Assembly (NCBI GenBank): GCA_014529385.2
Contig: CM043948.1
Span: 74,918,791-74,982,790, forward strand
Origin: Adiantum capillus-veneris
Lineage: Eukaryota > Streptophyta > Polypodiopsida > Polypodiales > Pteridaceae
Length of the DNA: 64,000 nt
Reading direction: 5' to 3'
Shown: positions 21,823 through 32,345 of the stretch, one piece after another
Layout of the letters: the number at the start of each line of letters is the position of its first letter
Position numbering within the stretch: position 1 is the stretch's first letter
Translations under genes and position numbers: made by a program
Notes under the pieces: generated by a model
Database searches by the model: none
The model's input: the letters and a program-made list of their open reading frames with translations, nothing else
Told to the model about the DNA's origin: nothing

Positions 21823-23538
21823 TCATAGATGGGTTTTACCCTTTTTGACCACCACTGTGAAATCAAACTCTAGCAATATAATAAACCAGCGTACAATTCT
21901 CCCTGTATTGCATGGTTTATTTACCAGATACAAAAGAGCTTGATGATCTGTGAAGAACAAAAATTTGTTTGTGAGCAAATAATGCCGAAATTTCTTTACA
22001 GCATAAATCATTCCTAACCCTTCTCGTTCGGTGGTTGTGTAGTTCTTTTCCACATTGTTTAGCTGTCGACTTGCATAACAAAATGGAAAATCCATTGTTC
22101 CGTCTCCAAGTTGAGCCAGAATACTTCCGATTGCATATGCAGAAGCATCAATTTGAACATGGAATATATTTTCCCAATCCGGTGCTTTAAGTACATGTGC
22201 TGATATAAGATTTTCCTTCAGCTTTTGGAATGAATTTTCACACTCCTCGGTCCAATCGAAATTGACTAGCAAACGATACAGAGGTTGTGTAATGACTGCA
22301 TACATGTATATGAATCTTCGATAATATCCGCAGTGTCCCATGAAGGATTGCACTTGTTTCGCATTAGTGGACCTGGGTAGGTCTACTATGACTTTGACTT
22401 TGTCTAGGTCAGCGGTTATGCCATTTCTTGAGACAATGTGTCCTAAGATGCGGCCTTGCTTAACCATAAAGATACACTTTTCTGGGTTAAGACAGCTTCG
22501 ATATGTCCTGCATTTTTCAAAGACCTTTTGCAAATGGTCAATATGTTCCTCTCGTAGAAGGGAGTGTACACAAAGATCATCCATGTATATTTCTAAGAAT
22601 ATTCTCAGGTATTCTTTGAACATGTGCGTCATTAACCTTTGGAAGGTAGCTGGGGCATTAGTTAAGCCAAACGGCATAACTCGATACGCATAAATTTCCC
22701 ATTCTGTGGCAAACGCTGTTTTGTGTTGATCCTCTCTTGCTATTGGCAGTTGGTTATACCCTGAAAACCCTTCCAGAAAGGAATAAGCCCGTTTTCCGGC
22801 CACCCGCTCAAGTACATGTTCTGTGATTGGCAAGGGATAATTATCCCTTATGGTGGCTACATTTATCTTTTTGAGGTTTACACACACTCGCAGTTTTCCG
22901 TTCTTTTTGGGAACTACCACAATGGGTGACACCCAATCTGTATGTTCGATTTCATAGAGGAATTCAGCTTCCATCAGCTTATCAATCTCCTCTTTGATTT
23001 GTTTAGCAAATGTGTCATTATACGTATAAGGACGTTGTTTGCTAGGTTTTGCATCCAATTTCAAAGGAATTGTATGTTGGCATATCGATGGATCAACTCC
23101 TTTGAGGTCTTTATAGGACCATGCGAACACATCTTTATATTTCTTGAGAAGTTGTGTTAACCGTTCTTCTTCTTCAGGCTCTAAATCGTTTGCTATATAG
23201 ACCGGCTGAGGTTTTTCACCTGGTTCCGCGAGGTCTATCCTTTTTGCATTTTCTGGCCCATCGTAAGATTCTTGGTTGGTTCTTTCCCTGACTGCTGGCG
23301 TCATGATGATTTTTCTGTCCTGGATGGTAAATTTTCGATAGTGTGATGGTACGTTCATGTTTCCTTTCTCTGACTCCCCTTTACCATCACTATCTTCTTC
23401 AGTAGTCCATATCTCACGTAAAGACCGTTTCAGTTCTTGGTATTTCTGTTTACGCTCCAGTTTGGTCCACTCTTGATCTTTTGTTGTTTCTTTTTTTTAT
23501 TTTTGAGATTTTTGTGATTTTGTTTCTGTTTTAGCTTT
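21823..23538 (-). pseudogene. Gypsy reverse transcriptase-RNase H
   Basis: RT with WVSPIVVVPKKNG, FGLTNAPATFQR and the catalytic YMDD (residues 258-261 from 23358). RNase H follows with QIDASAYAIG, TEREGLGMIYAVK and FFTDHQALLYLV. The motif A residue is Glu (SFLEGFSGY, codon at 22771-22773) where the family has Asp, which should cripple polymerisation. The frame stops at TGA 21823 within a stretch that normally continues to integrase (THL* then ADHFSRI), so this is a nonsense change. It lies between the protease spacer and integrase, as expected for Gypsy. Confidence 0.95.
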
Positions 23539-24294
23539 TCATTCCTGTTTTATTTCCTCTCGCGTTCGTTCCCTTCGATCTTTTGAGAATCTTCTTGATA
23601 TTTGATCTTTTACACAATCCTCTGCTTTTACAAGCATCAAATAGTGAGTTGTACCTTTTATCCTGGGCATCAGGTTCTCTCTCACTTTGTTTCCTGCTCG
23701 TTTCCTCCTATAGCGTTCCTGGCGTCTAGGGTGCTGATTAACAAAATCATAAAACTTGATATTCTCGGTTTGTCTTCCACGCTCACTTGAGGTGTCTGAA
23801 CACTCATTATCTGCATCATCATTTACTTCCAGATGTTCAGAGGAGTTATAAAACTCTTCTTGTCCTGGTGGTTCTATCGTCTCATCTTCTCCTGGTATAA
23901 TGTTTACCATGTAGTAAGGTAGCACATCATAGCCATCCTTATCGCAAAATTTTGTTGTTGGACTATCTGTAATGGTACAGACATCCAATGTTGCTAGTAT
24001 GTGTTCCCATTCTAGAGGTTCCAAGGCATCTTCAGGGAAAGGTTCTGGAATATGCTCCTTGTCCTCTATCGCTCTTTCTAAGACGCATTCCTCCCTTCTT
24101 AAGCTTCCACAATGTGAAGCTCCGCACATGCATAGCTCTTTTTGTTGCCCTAACCATGCTAGGAGTTCCGATCCTACTACTGTAGCTGAATTAAACTCTT
24201 CGATAGGTGTTTAGTTCACCTCTTTGTAACTATGGTTTTTCAGGTGTATTTTAGTTGTTGTCTCGCCATGTCTGAGGTATATGTGGTCATAACC
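23539..24294 (-). pseudogene. Acidic linker between Gypsy protease and RT
   Basis: In the polyprotein frame, with stops at 24211-24213 (TAA), 23539 (TGA) and near 23499. It is acidic in the middle (EDETIEPPGQEE, DDADNECSD), then basic (RRQERYRRKRAG). I recognise no domain. In plant Gypsy elements this position is a variable linker. Confidence 0.65.
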
Positions 24295-25640
24295 CTAATC
24301 TTGGACCATCTTCAATTGTCGCATGAATGGACTTCCCAAGATGATCTCATAATTGTTCTTTTTGTCGAAATCGACTATTGCAAATGTATGCTCATACTCG
24401 ATTCCACACGAAGTGACAATTACCTTTTCTAAGAGTCCTAGAGGCTTCTCCATGAACCCATCTGTCAATTGCAATTTCATTATGGTAGCTCTTAAAGCTG
24501 GTTTTTCCCATTTTTTCCAGATTTTCTTGGTGGCGATAGCAACTCCTGCTCCACTTTCAAGGATAGCTTTGGAAACTACTCCTTGGAATTCTACTGGTAG
24601 CGTGGTGTTTCCATCTTCTCCCTCGCAATACTCTCCAACCTTGTTTAATGGTACTGGCTTAGTGTTTAGTTGAGGCCTTTCCAACTTTCTGATCCCTTCC
24701 TGTAGCCTCAAGGTGGGGTCTCTTACTCCAAATTTTTCTAGGCATTTACCTACTGTGGTCCACATGTTTGGTTGTAACCTGAGGAGTTCGGATAATGTGA
24801 TTGTGCACGCCACTGGGGTGGACAATAACTCAATCAATCCTTGTGAATCCATCACTTTGTTAGAAGAAAGTCTTTGAGATGGGATTGCTCTCACTTCAGA
24901 CTTGGCCTCATACTCTCCTATGTAAGAAGGTAAAGTTTTCAGCGAGTTTGGTTGGCTGTGCCCCGAACTAATTGATCCCTGGTCTCCCCCTTGTGAATGT
25001 ATCTCAAAGTTCATTTGTGACCTTGCCTCAAATTCTTCAATAGGAGGTGAAATCACATTCTTCTCTTTTCTCGTGCTATTCATGTGGTTACTCATCCTAT
25101 TAGCCTCGTTGGCCTCACGGATTTGCTTCCACAGATCATCTAAACCGTTACAGTCCTTTCCCATTTCTGTCAATGTTTTAGGCTGGAACCCGTCACTTGC
25201 CTCATCTATTGCATTTGGCACTATGATATGCTCTCCTCTGGACTCATAGGCATTAGTGATTCTTTCCTTTGTTTCTACTTGTTCCTCTAAAGTTGGTTGG
25301 ATAGGGGTTGGAGCTGGTGCCTCATGCCAATTTGCAGGTTTACCCAGAGGGTCTTCCATCAATGATTGAGCTGTTTCAATCATCTTTTTACACATTTCCA
25401 ACCTCTGTTTTTCTATTTCCATATATGGATACGTCATCCACCTTTGCCCCTGGGTTTGGTTCTTTTTGAGTCTAGCTTCATAAGCTTTTAGAAGCGCATC
25501 CAACTGCTCATTTACCTTGTCTGCCAGTACAGATCCTCCTGATCCTGCACTTTTGGGCTCTGCTATTTCCTTGGGTGCTATGGTTGCCGTGGTGCGTGAG
25601 CTTAAGCTAGCTAGATCCTCTAACCGCTCTAATCTACCTT
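24295..25640 (-). pseudogene. Gypsy aspartic protease with altered active site
   Basis: A long coiled or linker region (25640-24600) leads to a retropepsin domain: AILESGAGVAI, then IILGSPFMRQLKMVQD. The canonical D(S/T)GAG Asp is Glu (codon at 24556-24558, GAA), so this copy is probably catalytically dead. The upstream boundary is a frameshift near 25640. The frame before it carries the zinc knuckles. The TAG at 24295 falls where the family usually has Trp (QD-W-GY), consistent with TGG to TAG. Confidence 0.85.
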
Positions 25641-26201
25641 TGTGTGTTTTAACTCCTCGGATAGAGCTGTTTTCTCTCGTTCTTTCCTGGCTTTCATACG
25701 CGTCTTTCTAACTTTCCAAGTGCTTCTCAGATTTTTCGTTTCTGAACTTTGGGCATCGGTTTTTGGCTCTTCAACTATGGGTTCGTTCGTCATTCTTTGA
25801 GCTTGGGCTCGTGTTACTGCCTGAATAGGTATGATTATTTCATTTTCTGACCCTCCACTGGAAGGTACTGTTTCTAGCATGTTCAAGGTGGTTTTTGCTC
25901 CTTTGCTCCGATTTTTAGGGCAATCGGGAATCAAATGAGTAACTCCACACTCGGTGCAATATGCGTTGACTCTAATGATTTCATCATGAGAACAATCTCT
26001 TAGCCAATGGTCTCCACCACACTTGTAGCAGGGTCCCTTGGGTTGTTGAGGTTCTCCTTGAGCTCCCCTTTGTTGGTATGCATGTCTCTGTCCGCCTATG
26101 CCTCCATTGGCTATGAACAACAATGTTCGTTCATCTAAGCTATATCTCCCTTGTCCTGCTGCCTGTGCAGCTGTTGGTGGTCCTGTACTTCCTATCATGC
26201 T
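25641..26201 (-). pseudogene. Gypsy nucleocapsid segment with two zinc knuckles
   Basis: Two CCHC-like fingers lie close together: CYKCGGDHWLRDC and CTECGVTHLIPDC, both C-x2-C-x3-H-x4-C. They would bind element RNA. A TAG at 26202-26204 separates this segment from the capsid part in the same frame. A frameshift near 25640 breaks the way to the protease. Confidence 0.9.
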
Positions 26202-27536
26202 CTATGGTTCTGGTGTCGAGGGTTCTTCCGGTGGATAATAGATAGAGTTTGCCGCATATCCATTGGGATCTTCATAATATGCATGCATAGGCACCAAAGC
26301 CTTATCCGCTGATTCGGTTACGGTTGGTGTGTATCTTATACCAACTACTCGTAATCTTGGTAGGGGTGGTTGTTGCCCCAACACCGGTTGTGGTCTTTCT
26401 ACACCTACAGGTCCCGGTAGGTTGCCTGCTTGATACCTAGGCATCGGTGGAACTCGAGGAGAAGCTACCAGAGCTTGGGGAGCGTAAGGTCTCTCTCTCA
26501 CATATCCCTTGTTATAATAACATTCCTCGGTCCCATGGTTTATCCATTTTTGTTCTATAGCATACCACTTGGGCTGTTTAGCCTGGGGTTTGGCGTACAA
26601 GTTAATCTTTTTTAGCACTTCATCTACAAGCAGCTCTTGGCTTACAGCTACTTCTCCTTTCGGTGCTGTCTTAGAAGACTTGCTTCCACTTTGTTGTGAA
26701 GATGAATCGTCGTCAAGGTCCTTGAACTCCCCTTCTTTGTAGACCGCACAATTGTCCACAAGGTAAAGAGCCTCCTTGGTCAATTCATTCAACGTCGTGC
26801 TCCTCTTCATATGTAAGTCTTTCTGGAGATCCGCATTCCTTAGCCCTTGGATGAATATAAACATAAGTCTGGACTGAGTTGACAGTTCTTCCACAAGACA
26901 GAATTTAACATATCTTTTTGGTCTTAGGGCTGCCTTTCGTACAGATTCCCCATCTTTCTGTTTGAATTTATGGATTTGTGAGACGCTATTATGAGCTATC
27001 CCCCTTTGTGAGAATTCCTCGATAAATTTGTCAAACACTTCCTCCATAGACTCAAAGTCTTTACACTCTACAGAGTCAAACCAAGTGGCAGCGTCATCCT
27101 CTAGGGTTAGTCCAAACCCTGCAAATTGGGTAGGGAAGTCTAACACCTCTTCGGCTCTAATTACATGCACAAAGGCTGCTACATGATCTCTTGGGTCTCT
27201 GTTTCCTGTGTATTTCTTGTTTACCCATTTTTGCACTTGAGAAGGTCTAATTCTACGATGGTCTACAAACCTTATCATTGGATCTCCACGTCCTAATCGA
27301 TATACCTCCTCAGGTCTTCTGTAGTAGGCTGGTTCCTTTGCCAGTGGTGCTCCTAAGCCATAATTTCTAACAGTTCTCGCCAGAGATGGTTCATCTCTTC
27401 GAACTCGTTCTATGGGTGGCCCTCCAGGCTCTGTTGATCCTTGAGTCTTTGGCTTACTCTCTCCTTGATACCTTGAATAGAGTGGTGGTTCTTGCAAATC
27501 CCTTAGCCCTCGTGCGGCTTGATAACCATCTCGGCT
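26202..27536 (-). pseudogene. Gypsy gag capsid (Retrotrans_gag type)
   Basis: About 445 codons after the TGA at 27537-27539. It contains the capsid-type helical region with ATWFDSVECKDFESMEEVF, DKFIEEF, and FIQGLRNADLQKDL. A Pro/Gly-rich segment (PRVPPMPRYQAGNLPGP) follows, before the nucleocapsid. This is the typical layout of plant Gypsy gag. The frame continues on both sides. Confidence 0.92.
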
Positions 27537-28526
27537 TCAGTCTTGTTCCAATGTTGCACTCTGTCGAAGCCATGCCTGCAATGATGACTGGTTTGCTGGT
27601 TGGTTTTGGTTGTTGAATGCCTGCGGTCGGGTGGAATGTGAGGTGGTGTCATAATCTTCTGAAAAAGGATTCGTTGACTTGCTTGGGGTGTAGGTGGCTC
27701 TTGGCACTTCCTCAGGGGCATATACTGATGCTCCTGGACATGTTGCCCTTTCTACCTCCTCTAGGAGAATACGTTGGTATTCTCGCCCATATCTATCAAC
27801 AAAAACTATACCCTTCTCCATAGCAGTTTCATAAGAGAATAAGTAAAGAACCTTGTCTTTGCTCAATTCGTTTAAGTATGGTTCTTTGCTGCGAAAGTAA
27901 GCGACTATACCCTCACTCTCATGCTTGTAGATTCCCACGTTCTCATTATAAGTTGGAACCCTGGTTGTTTTCTTATCATACATAAAAATAGCTCCGGGCC
28001 GATCAATGTTTGGTGGCGGTTCTTGAGCTTCTGAAACCATTTTCCCTTTCGCCACGTTATCTCCATATCTGTTGTAATCTTCAGGGTTACTAACTATCAG
28101 ATAGTGGTTTCCCTTTTTGTCTCGGAATCTATCTCCATCATCATGGACTCGAATTATCTCCAATCTCTGAGCCGGCCTCTCTTCGATACAAATGCACTTG
28201 CATCCTCGATAGTCAGAATAGACTAGGGCTCCCCTCGAGTTTGTTCCCTCTAAGAAGATCACAGTGAGCTTGGAATCATTCAAAGGATTTAGGGAGGTGC
28301 TTCCTCCTGGCATTGGTCCGTCATAGGTGAAACCTCCTGGCTATTGACTACCCATCATGAAGAAAGATTTGTCTGACGAAGTGTCAGTATCACTACCTTC
28401 CTCAATAATCGGCGCTAGTGGATCTAGCCTTGCCTGAGTTACACTTTCCTCGGTGGACACTAAGCTACTTTGGTCACCTGCCACCTTCTGGTCTCTAAAA
28501 ATGTATCTTCCTGATCTTAAATTCAT
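27537..28526 (-). pseudogene. Gypsy polyprotein N-terminal region
   Basis: The likely start is the ATG at 28526 (MNLRSGRYIF). LRSG shortly after the start Met is common in plant Gypsy gag. A TAG at 28341-28343 and a TGA at 27537-27539 interrupt the frame. The roughly 250-residue central block (LTVIFLEGTNSRGAL ... DRYGREYQRILL) is not a domain I recognise. It is longer than most gag N-terminal arms. Confidence 0.75.
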
Positions 28527-28940
28527 CAAACTTATCAATGCAATTTATCACAAATCCAACCACTCACCTGGCAAAGGAACTGTCTCCGCACAATTTCTTG
28601 CTTTGCTACTCAATATACCTGTACACAAGCGTTTAATTTCGGCAATCGAATCAAAGCATTTATCTGCTAGAGTTTATCTTAGTAATGATTGGTATAACTG
28701 GAGAGTTAATCTCAACCACTACTGTATTTTATACACTGTTGATGTTCTGGATTAGGTCTGCTAATCTGGAACTGTACTTCCCTCGGATGTTGCTCAATTT
28801 TACGTGAAAAAGTCTGAATTCTGTCTTTGCTCCGTCAAATGGACAAACAAAGTCCAAATTCACTTCTGAAAGAAACCCTTGTGCCAAATGGAATCTCAAT
28901 GTCTAAGCCCATTCAAATTTTCTCTTCAGTAGGCCCTAGT

Positions 28941-28964
28941 AGACATCCTACGCGTAGGATGTCT
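28941..28964. repeat. 24-bp palindrome, leader unit 1
   Basis: A perfect dyad of AGACATCCTACG and its reverse complement. Confidence 0.95.
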
Positions 28965-29215
28965 TCTGCTTTGTTTGCCTGGATTTTTTCACTATGGATT
29001 TCCCTTGATGTGCTGAGCCCACAACTGTTTTTACTTTTTGATTTGGACACCTATAAGTTGGTCAATGGGTCTGAAATCTATTCCGACAACCTATTGTTGA
29101 TCCTGATCAGTTTAATCAACTCCAATTTGGACCAAAATTGACTAGGGGGCTTGTCTCAGGCTATACAACACCTTGCTATGCCCCCAGTCAGTATCTGGTT
29201 TCAATTTCTTGCTTC

Positions 29216-29239
29216 AGACATCCTACGCGTAGGATGTCT
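29216..29239. repeat. 24-bp palindrome, leader unit 2
   Basis: A perfect dyad, identical to the one at 28941. Confidence 0.95.
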
Positions 29240-29340
29240 TTTTCATTAGAATGGCTTCAAATTCAAAACACAGGCTCCCCTTGAGTTGCTGATCACTTTG
29301 GTATGCTCAAAATTAGGTTTGGATTGTAAAATCACACAAA

Positions 29341-29364
29341 GGACATCCTACGCGTAGGATTTCT
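29341..29364. repeat. 24-bp palindrome, leader unit 3
   Basis: The same dyad with two outer substitutions (GGACATCC at the left and GGATTTCT at the right). The central CTACGCGTAG is kept. Confidence 0.9.
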
Positions 29365-29784
29365 TTTTGGCCTGTTTGACCCCATATTTGAACCACAGCT
29401 TCCCCTTGATGTCAGCAACCCAGTGGTATGCTTAGATTTTGGTTTGGATTTCAAAAGTCCCCAATTTTAGCTGTTCTTGTCTTTTTCAGTCAAAAGTGCT
29501 AAAGTCCGCTTTGAACCCAATTTTTCTCACCCAAATGAGGTGAAACCTCTCTCAGTCACTCAATATATCATGCAAGTCATGCTCATGCAGCCATCTTATG
29601 GTTTTGGTCTTAAAATAATGCTTTGGCACAATTTGGGTAGGATGTCTGGCAATTTCAGTCTACCTGGCTTTATCCTGTCAAGATATGGTCAAATTTTCAC
29701 TTTCCAGTTGAAAAAAGGGTAAACCCCACCTTCTGAACACACAGGTCAACTCAAAATTCCAAAATTCCCACCAGATTAGCCTGT

Positions 29785-29808
29785 AGACATCCTACGCATA
29801 AGATGTCT
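29785..29808. repeat. 24-bp palindrome, leader unit 4
   Basis: The same dyad with two substitutions in the right half (CGCATAAGATGTCT). Confidence 0.88.
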
Positions 29809-30339
29809 CCTGGCTTGAAATTAATTTTTTTCCTGACAGAAATGCTCCTGATGCTCTGCAGCTCTATCAAAAACACTCACAGTAACTTTTGGACTTCACT
29901 TAAGCTTTCAAACACCCTTTTGCGTCTTTTTACGTCTTTTATAAACTTGTGATGAATTTACCAAGCAAGTATACATGCATGAAGTGCTCTAGATCTTGAA
30001 TCATGATGTCCTACTTACTCTACTCCTACTCATCATGTGAAATGGTGATAATGGTGTTTGGGTTGCTTTCTAGCCTCTCCGGACTCTCAAGCTCTCCTCT
30101 CACCACTTCTACCACTCCAACTCCTACTCAAGAACTCAACTAATACCTAAAACTATCTTAGTCTACCTAAATCTCCCTAAGTCGAAGAATCTCAGCCAGA
30201 CACACGCTTCCTAGACTCCCTCTAAGACCTAGAGAGTCATCCACCCTCTGATCCTATCTAAATGTAAAACGAGACTCTTGGCAAGCCAAAAATCCCTATC
30301 CTCAAGGATTAATCTCGGTCACCTACCTAAGGTTTTCGT

Positions 30340-30356
30340 CCCCGGCAACGGCGCCA
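30340..30356 (-). other. Primer binding site of the Gypsy element (tRNA-Asp)
   Basis: The plus strand reads CCCGGCAACGGCGCCA, which is the 3' end of plant tRNA-Asp including CCA. It is separated from the LTR by one base. On the minus strand this is the usual TGGCGCCGTTGCCGGG site. Confidence 0.93.
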
Positions 30357-30357
30357 A

Positions 30358-31205
30358 TGTTGGACGGATACGCCGCGACGGACGTCAGCACAACGAGAAC
30401 TCACCTAACAAGATTTGTCAGCTAAGGACGAAGCTCGACCTGCAGGCGCGTGGAAGCAAGCATAAGATGTCAACCTACACTCGACCGACTCCTAACTAAT
30501 TCCTACAGAGGTCTCTACCAATTGTTTAAGTCACAGCCTTCAAGAGTGCATAAGAGGAAACTTTTTACAACGCTGTTTAGAGCCGAACACCCATCAAACA
30601 TTCTCAAACACCCGGTGCAAATCACGTAGGATGTCTGGCCGAAATTTGCAAGTCTTCGTTTTTGAAATCTAAAGTGCCTAATGTGTAGCTCTACTCAATG
30701 TGAACGCGTGGATATGCTACAATGCAAAATCGGACAACGTATGCTCACCAAATCACCAGATGAAGCTCGTAGAAAGAGCTCGCAAAACCGGACCGTACGC
30801 GCGCAATGTAGGTATCGGCGTATAGCTCTCGTTGGGAGCAACACGCTGCACTTCTCCGCACTCGATTCACACTACCGGTGCACACATAACGTCAAGATGA
30901 AATTCACACTCTCTCATACACAGTACGTTCACTCACAGACTTCAAAACTTGTTTTTTTTAAATGACAAAAGGTTCTTTCATTAAGGTCAAAAAGTGGTAT
31001 ATATACCTTACAATTCTCAAACCCTAAAGTTCCAAATCAACCATCTACTCCATCTAACTATCAAAACGGGGATACAATCTGGAAACTTCTGTAAGTCTCA
31101 ATATTTACAAGGTGAAAAATCAGGTTTTTTCAATAAATGAATAATTACAAAAAATGATAATCTTCCGAGTAGTCAGTTTCCGTGGGGTGTATCCAGCTTC
31201 TAACA
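30358..31205 (-). repeat. 5' LTR of the Gypsy element
   Basis: 848 bp, starting TGTTGGAC and ending TCTAACA. It is shorter than the 3' LTR because of a deletion of about 85 bp. Confidence 0.94.
30998..31005 (-). promoter_or_regulatory. Putative TATA box in the Gypsy 5' LTR
   Basis: TATATATA lies about 200 bp inside the upstream edge of the LTR. The same octamer sits in the other LTR. The position fits a pol II promoter, but no start site can be assigned. Confidence 0.4.
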
Positions 31206-31210
31206 AGTAG
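31206..31210. repeat. Target site duplication AGTAG, right copy
   Basis: Matches 7002-7006. Confidence 0.92.
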
Positions 31211-32138
31211 CCCACACAATCATGGAGTGTGGAGAGGTTTATTAAAACATGTGGACTCTAAAATGCCACCTCAAGGCTTTCTCTTGCCTATATGATCACA
31301 CTTTTTACTCACTTCTATCAATAAAGTAATCTAGCTTTCTCTTGCATTATGTCTTGCCATTTGGCATCTCTCTTTCCCTCTCTCTATCTCCATGATCACT
31401 AATCATGAATGAAAGATTGGTTTATCCACCATAGCTTAACCCTAATCTAGGTGTCTACTAACCCTGAACTTCTATTAGGGTATCAAAGTAGGTTTAGATT
31501 ATGTTCTAATAGGGTATCAAAGTAGGTGTAGATTATGTTTTTTCCTCTGCTAGTTAATGTACATACCTCAAACTTGTCAAAACACAAGTCAAGTCTTTTT
31601 TTTAATTAAAAAAATCTTTGGATTTATTTGAAGGTACGTAACGTCCTATTTATGAAAATTCTGCTCATGCCTGAGTTGGCTATTATCGTTACAACTAAAC
31701 ATCAATTACGTGACTAATTTTGAGCTTTTTCATTAGCATTACTATTTGAAGTTAGCTTTGATCATATCTACGATCATGTTTTGGCTACTCAAACTAGAGG
31801 CAATGTGCAAGTGTAAAGGCAAAGTTTTAAGCAAAGGATGGAGGTTCATTTCTTATGCAACATGATTGGACACACTCTATCACCCATAAGACAATGGAAG
31901 TTAGAAGTTGAGAGATCCTGTAAAAGTTAAGCAAAGGTACTCCACAAAAGCTTTCTTTTTTAATGAGTAGCACCGTTTGGGATTTACTCCATATGTGGAG
32001 AGTAAATATACCCATGGACTTAAACACAAGGCACCAAACTTTCTCTCATGTACCATACACAAGTCCAAATGCTCATCAATCACTTGACTAATTTGCATTA
32101 GTAAAAAGCATTCCAATTTTCAAAAGGAATTGCTTAGA
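31211..32138. other. Gene-free intergenic DNA
   Basis: Only short frames without motifs. It contains a 34-bp tandem duplication at 31471-31538. Confidence 0.45.
31471..31538. repeat. Two-copy tandem duplication, period 34 bp
   Basis: The unit TCTATTAGGGTATCAAAGTA... is repeated at 31505 with two substitutions. Confidence 0.88.
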
Positions 32139-32224
32139 GAAGAAGAAGAAGAAGAAGAAGAAGAAGAAGAAGAGTATTTTAACGTCGTAGGAAACTATCC
32201 CAAGAGACCTTAAAGATCTATCGA

Positions 32225-32271
<47 letters not shown>

Positions 32272-32345
32272 AATGAGAGCAATGAGTGTCGCTCAATTAG
32301 AGCACCTCGCTTGAGGTAGGCTCTCCTATTAGTCTGAGCTACAAG
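32139..32345 (-). mobile_element. tRNA-derived SINE-like element
   Basis: Read on the minus strand, it begins TGTAGCTCAGACTAATAGG, close to a pol III A box. It has a (CT)n insert, then GTTCGATAGATC, close to a B box. It ends GGTCTCTTGGGATAGTTT ... GACGTTAAAAT followed by a (CTT)n tail at 32139-32173. A-to-B spacing is stretched by the microsatellite. The 3' end resembles the local LINE 3' end (GGTCTCATAGG ... GACGTTAATAT), as expected if the LINE mobilises it. The target duplication is unclear. Confidence 0.5.
32228..32270. repeat. (GA)n microsatellite
   Basis: About 43 bp of GA inside the SINE-like element, between its putative A and B boxes. Confidence 0.93.

Larger units (their letters stand above)
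28539..30339 (-). other. Gypsy 5' leader with palindrome-headed repeats
   Basis: 1.8 kb between the PBS and the gag start without a long frame. Four 24-bp palindromes (28941, 29216, 29341, 29785) stand in front of related text containing CCCTTGATGT and GGTATGCT. This indicates a degenerate tandem array like the one in the 3' spacer. The region probably holds packaging signals, which is inference. Confidence 0.75.
7007..31205 (-). mobile_element. Giant Ty3/Gypsy LTR retrotransposon, nested and broken
   Basis: Two related LTRs (7007-7939 and 30358-31205) start TGTTGGAC and end CTAATA or CTAACA. They are flanked by identical AGTAG pentamers at 7002-7006 and 31206-31210. A tRNA-Asp primer binding site adjoins the right LTR and a polypurine tract adjoins the left one, so the element reads on the minus strand. 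It spans 24.2 kb, or about 18.9 kb once the nested Copia is removed. Gag, protease, RT, RNase H and integrase occur in Gypsy order. They are followed by a second protease-like domain and a separate coiled-coil ORF. About a dozen in-frame stops and several frameshifts make it non-autonomous today. The tRNA-Asp PBS and the extra 3' coding region recall the Athila/Tat side of plant Gypsy elements, which is inference. Confidence 0.93.

Noticed and set aside
10874-29808. CRISPR-like array formed by the regularly spaced palindromes
   Set aside because: The spacers are about 125-445 bp long and related to each other. The units sit in an LTR retrotransposon of a plant, and no cas gene is present.
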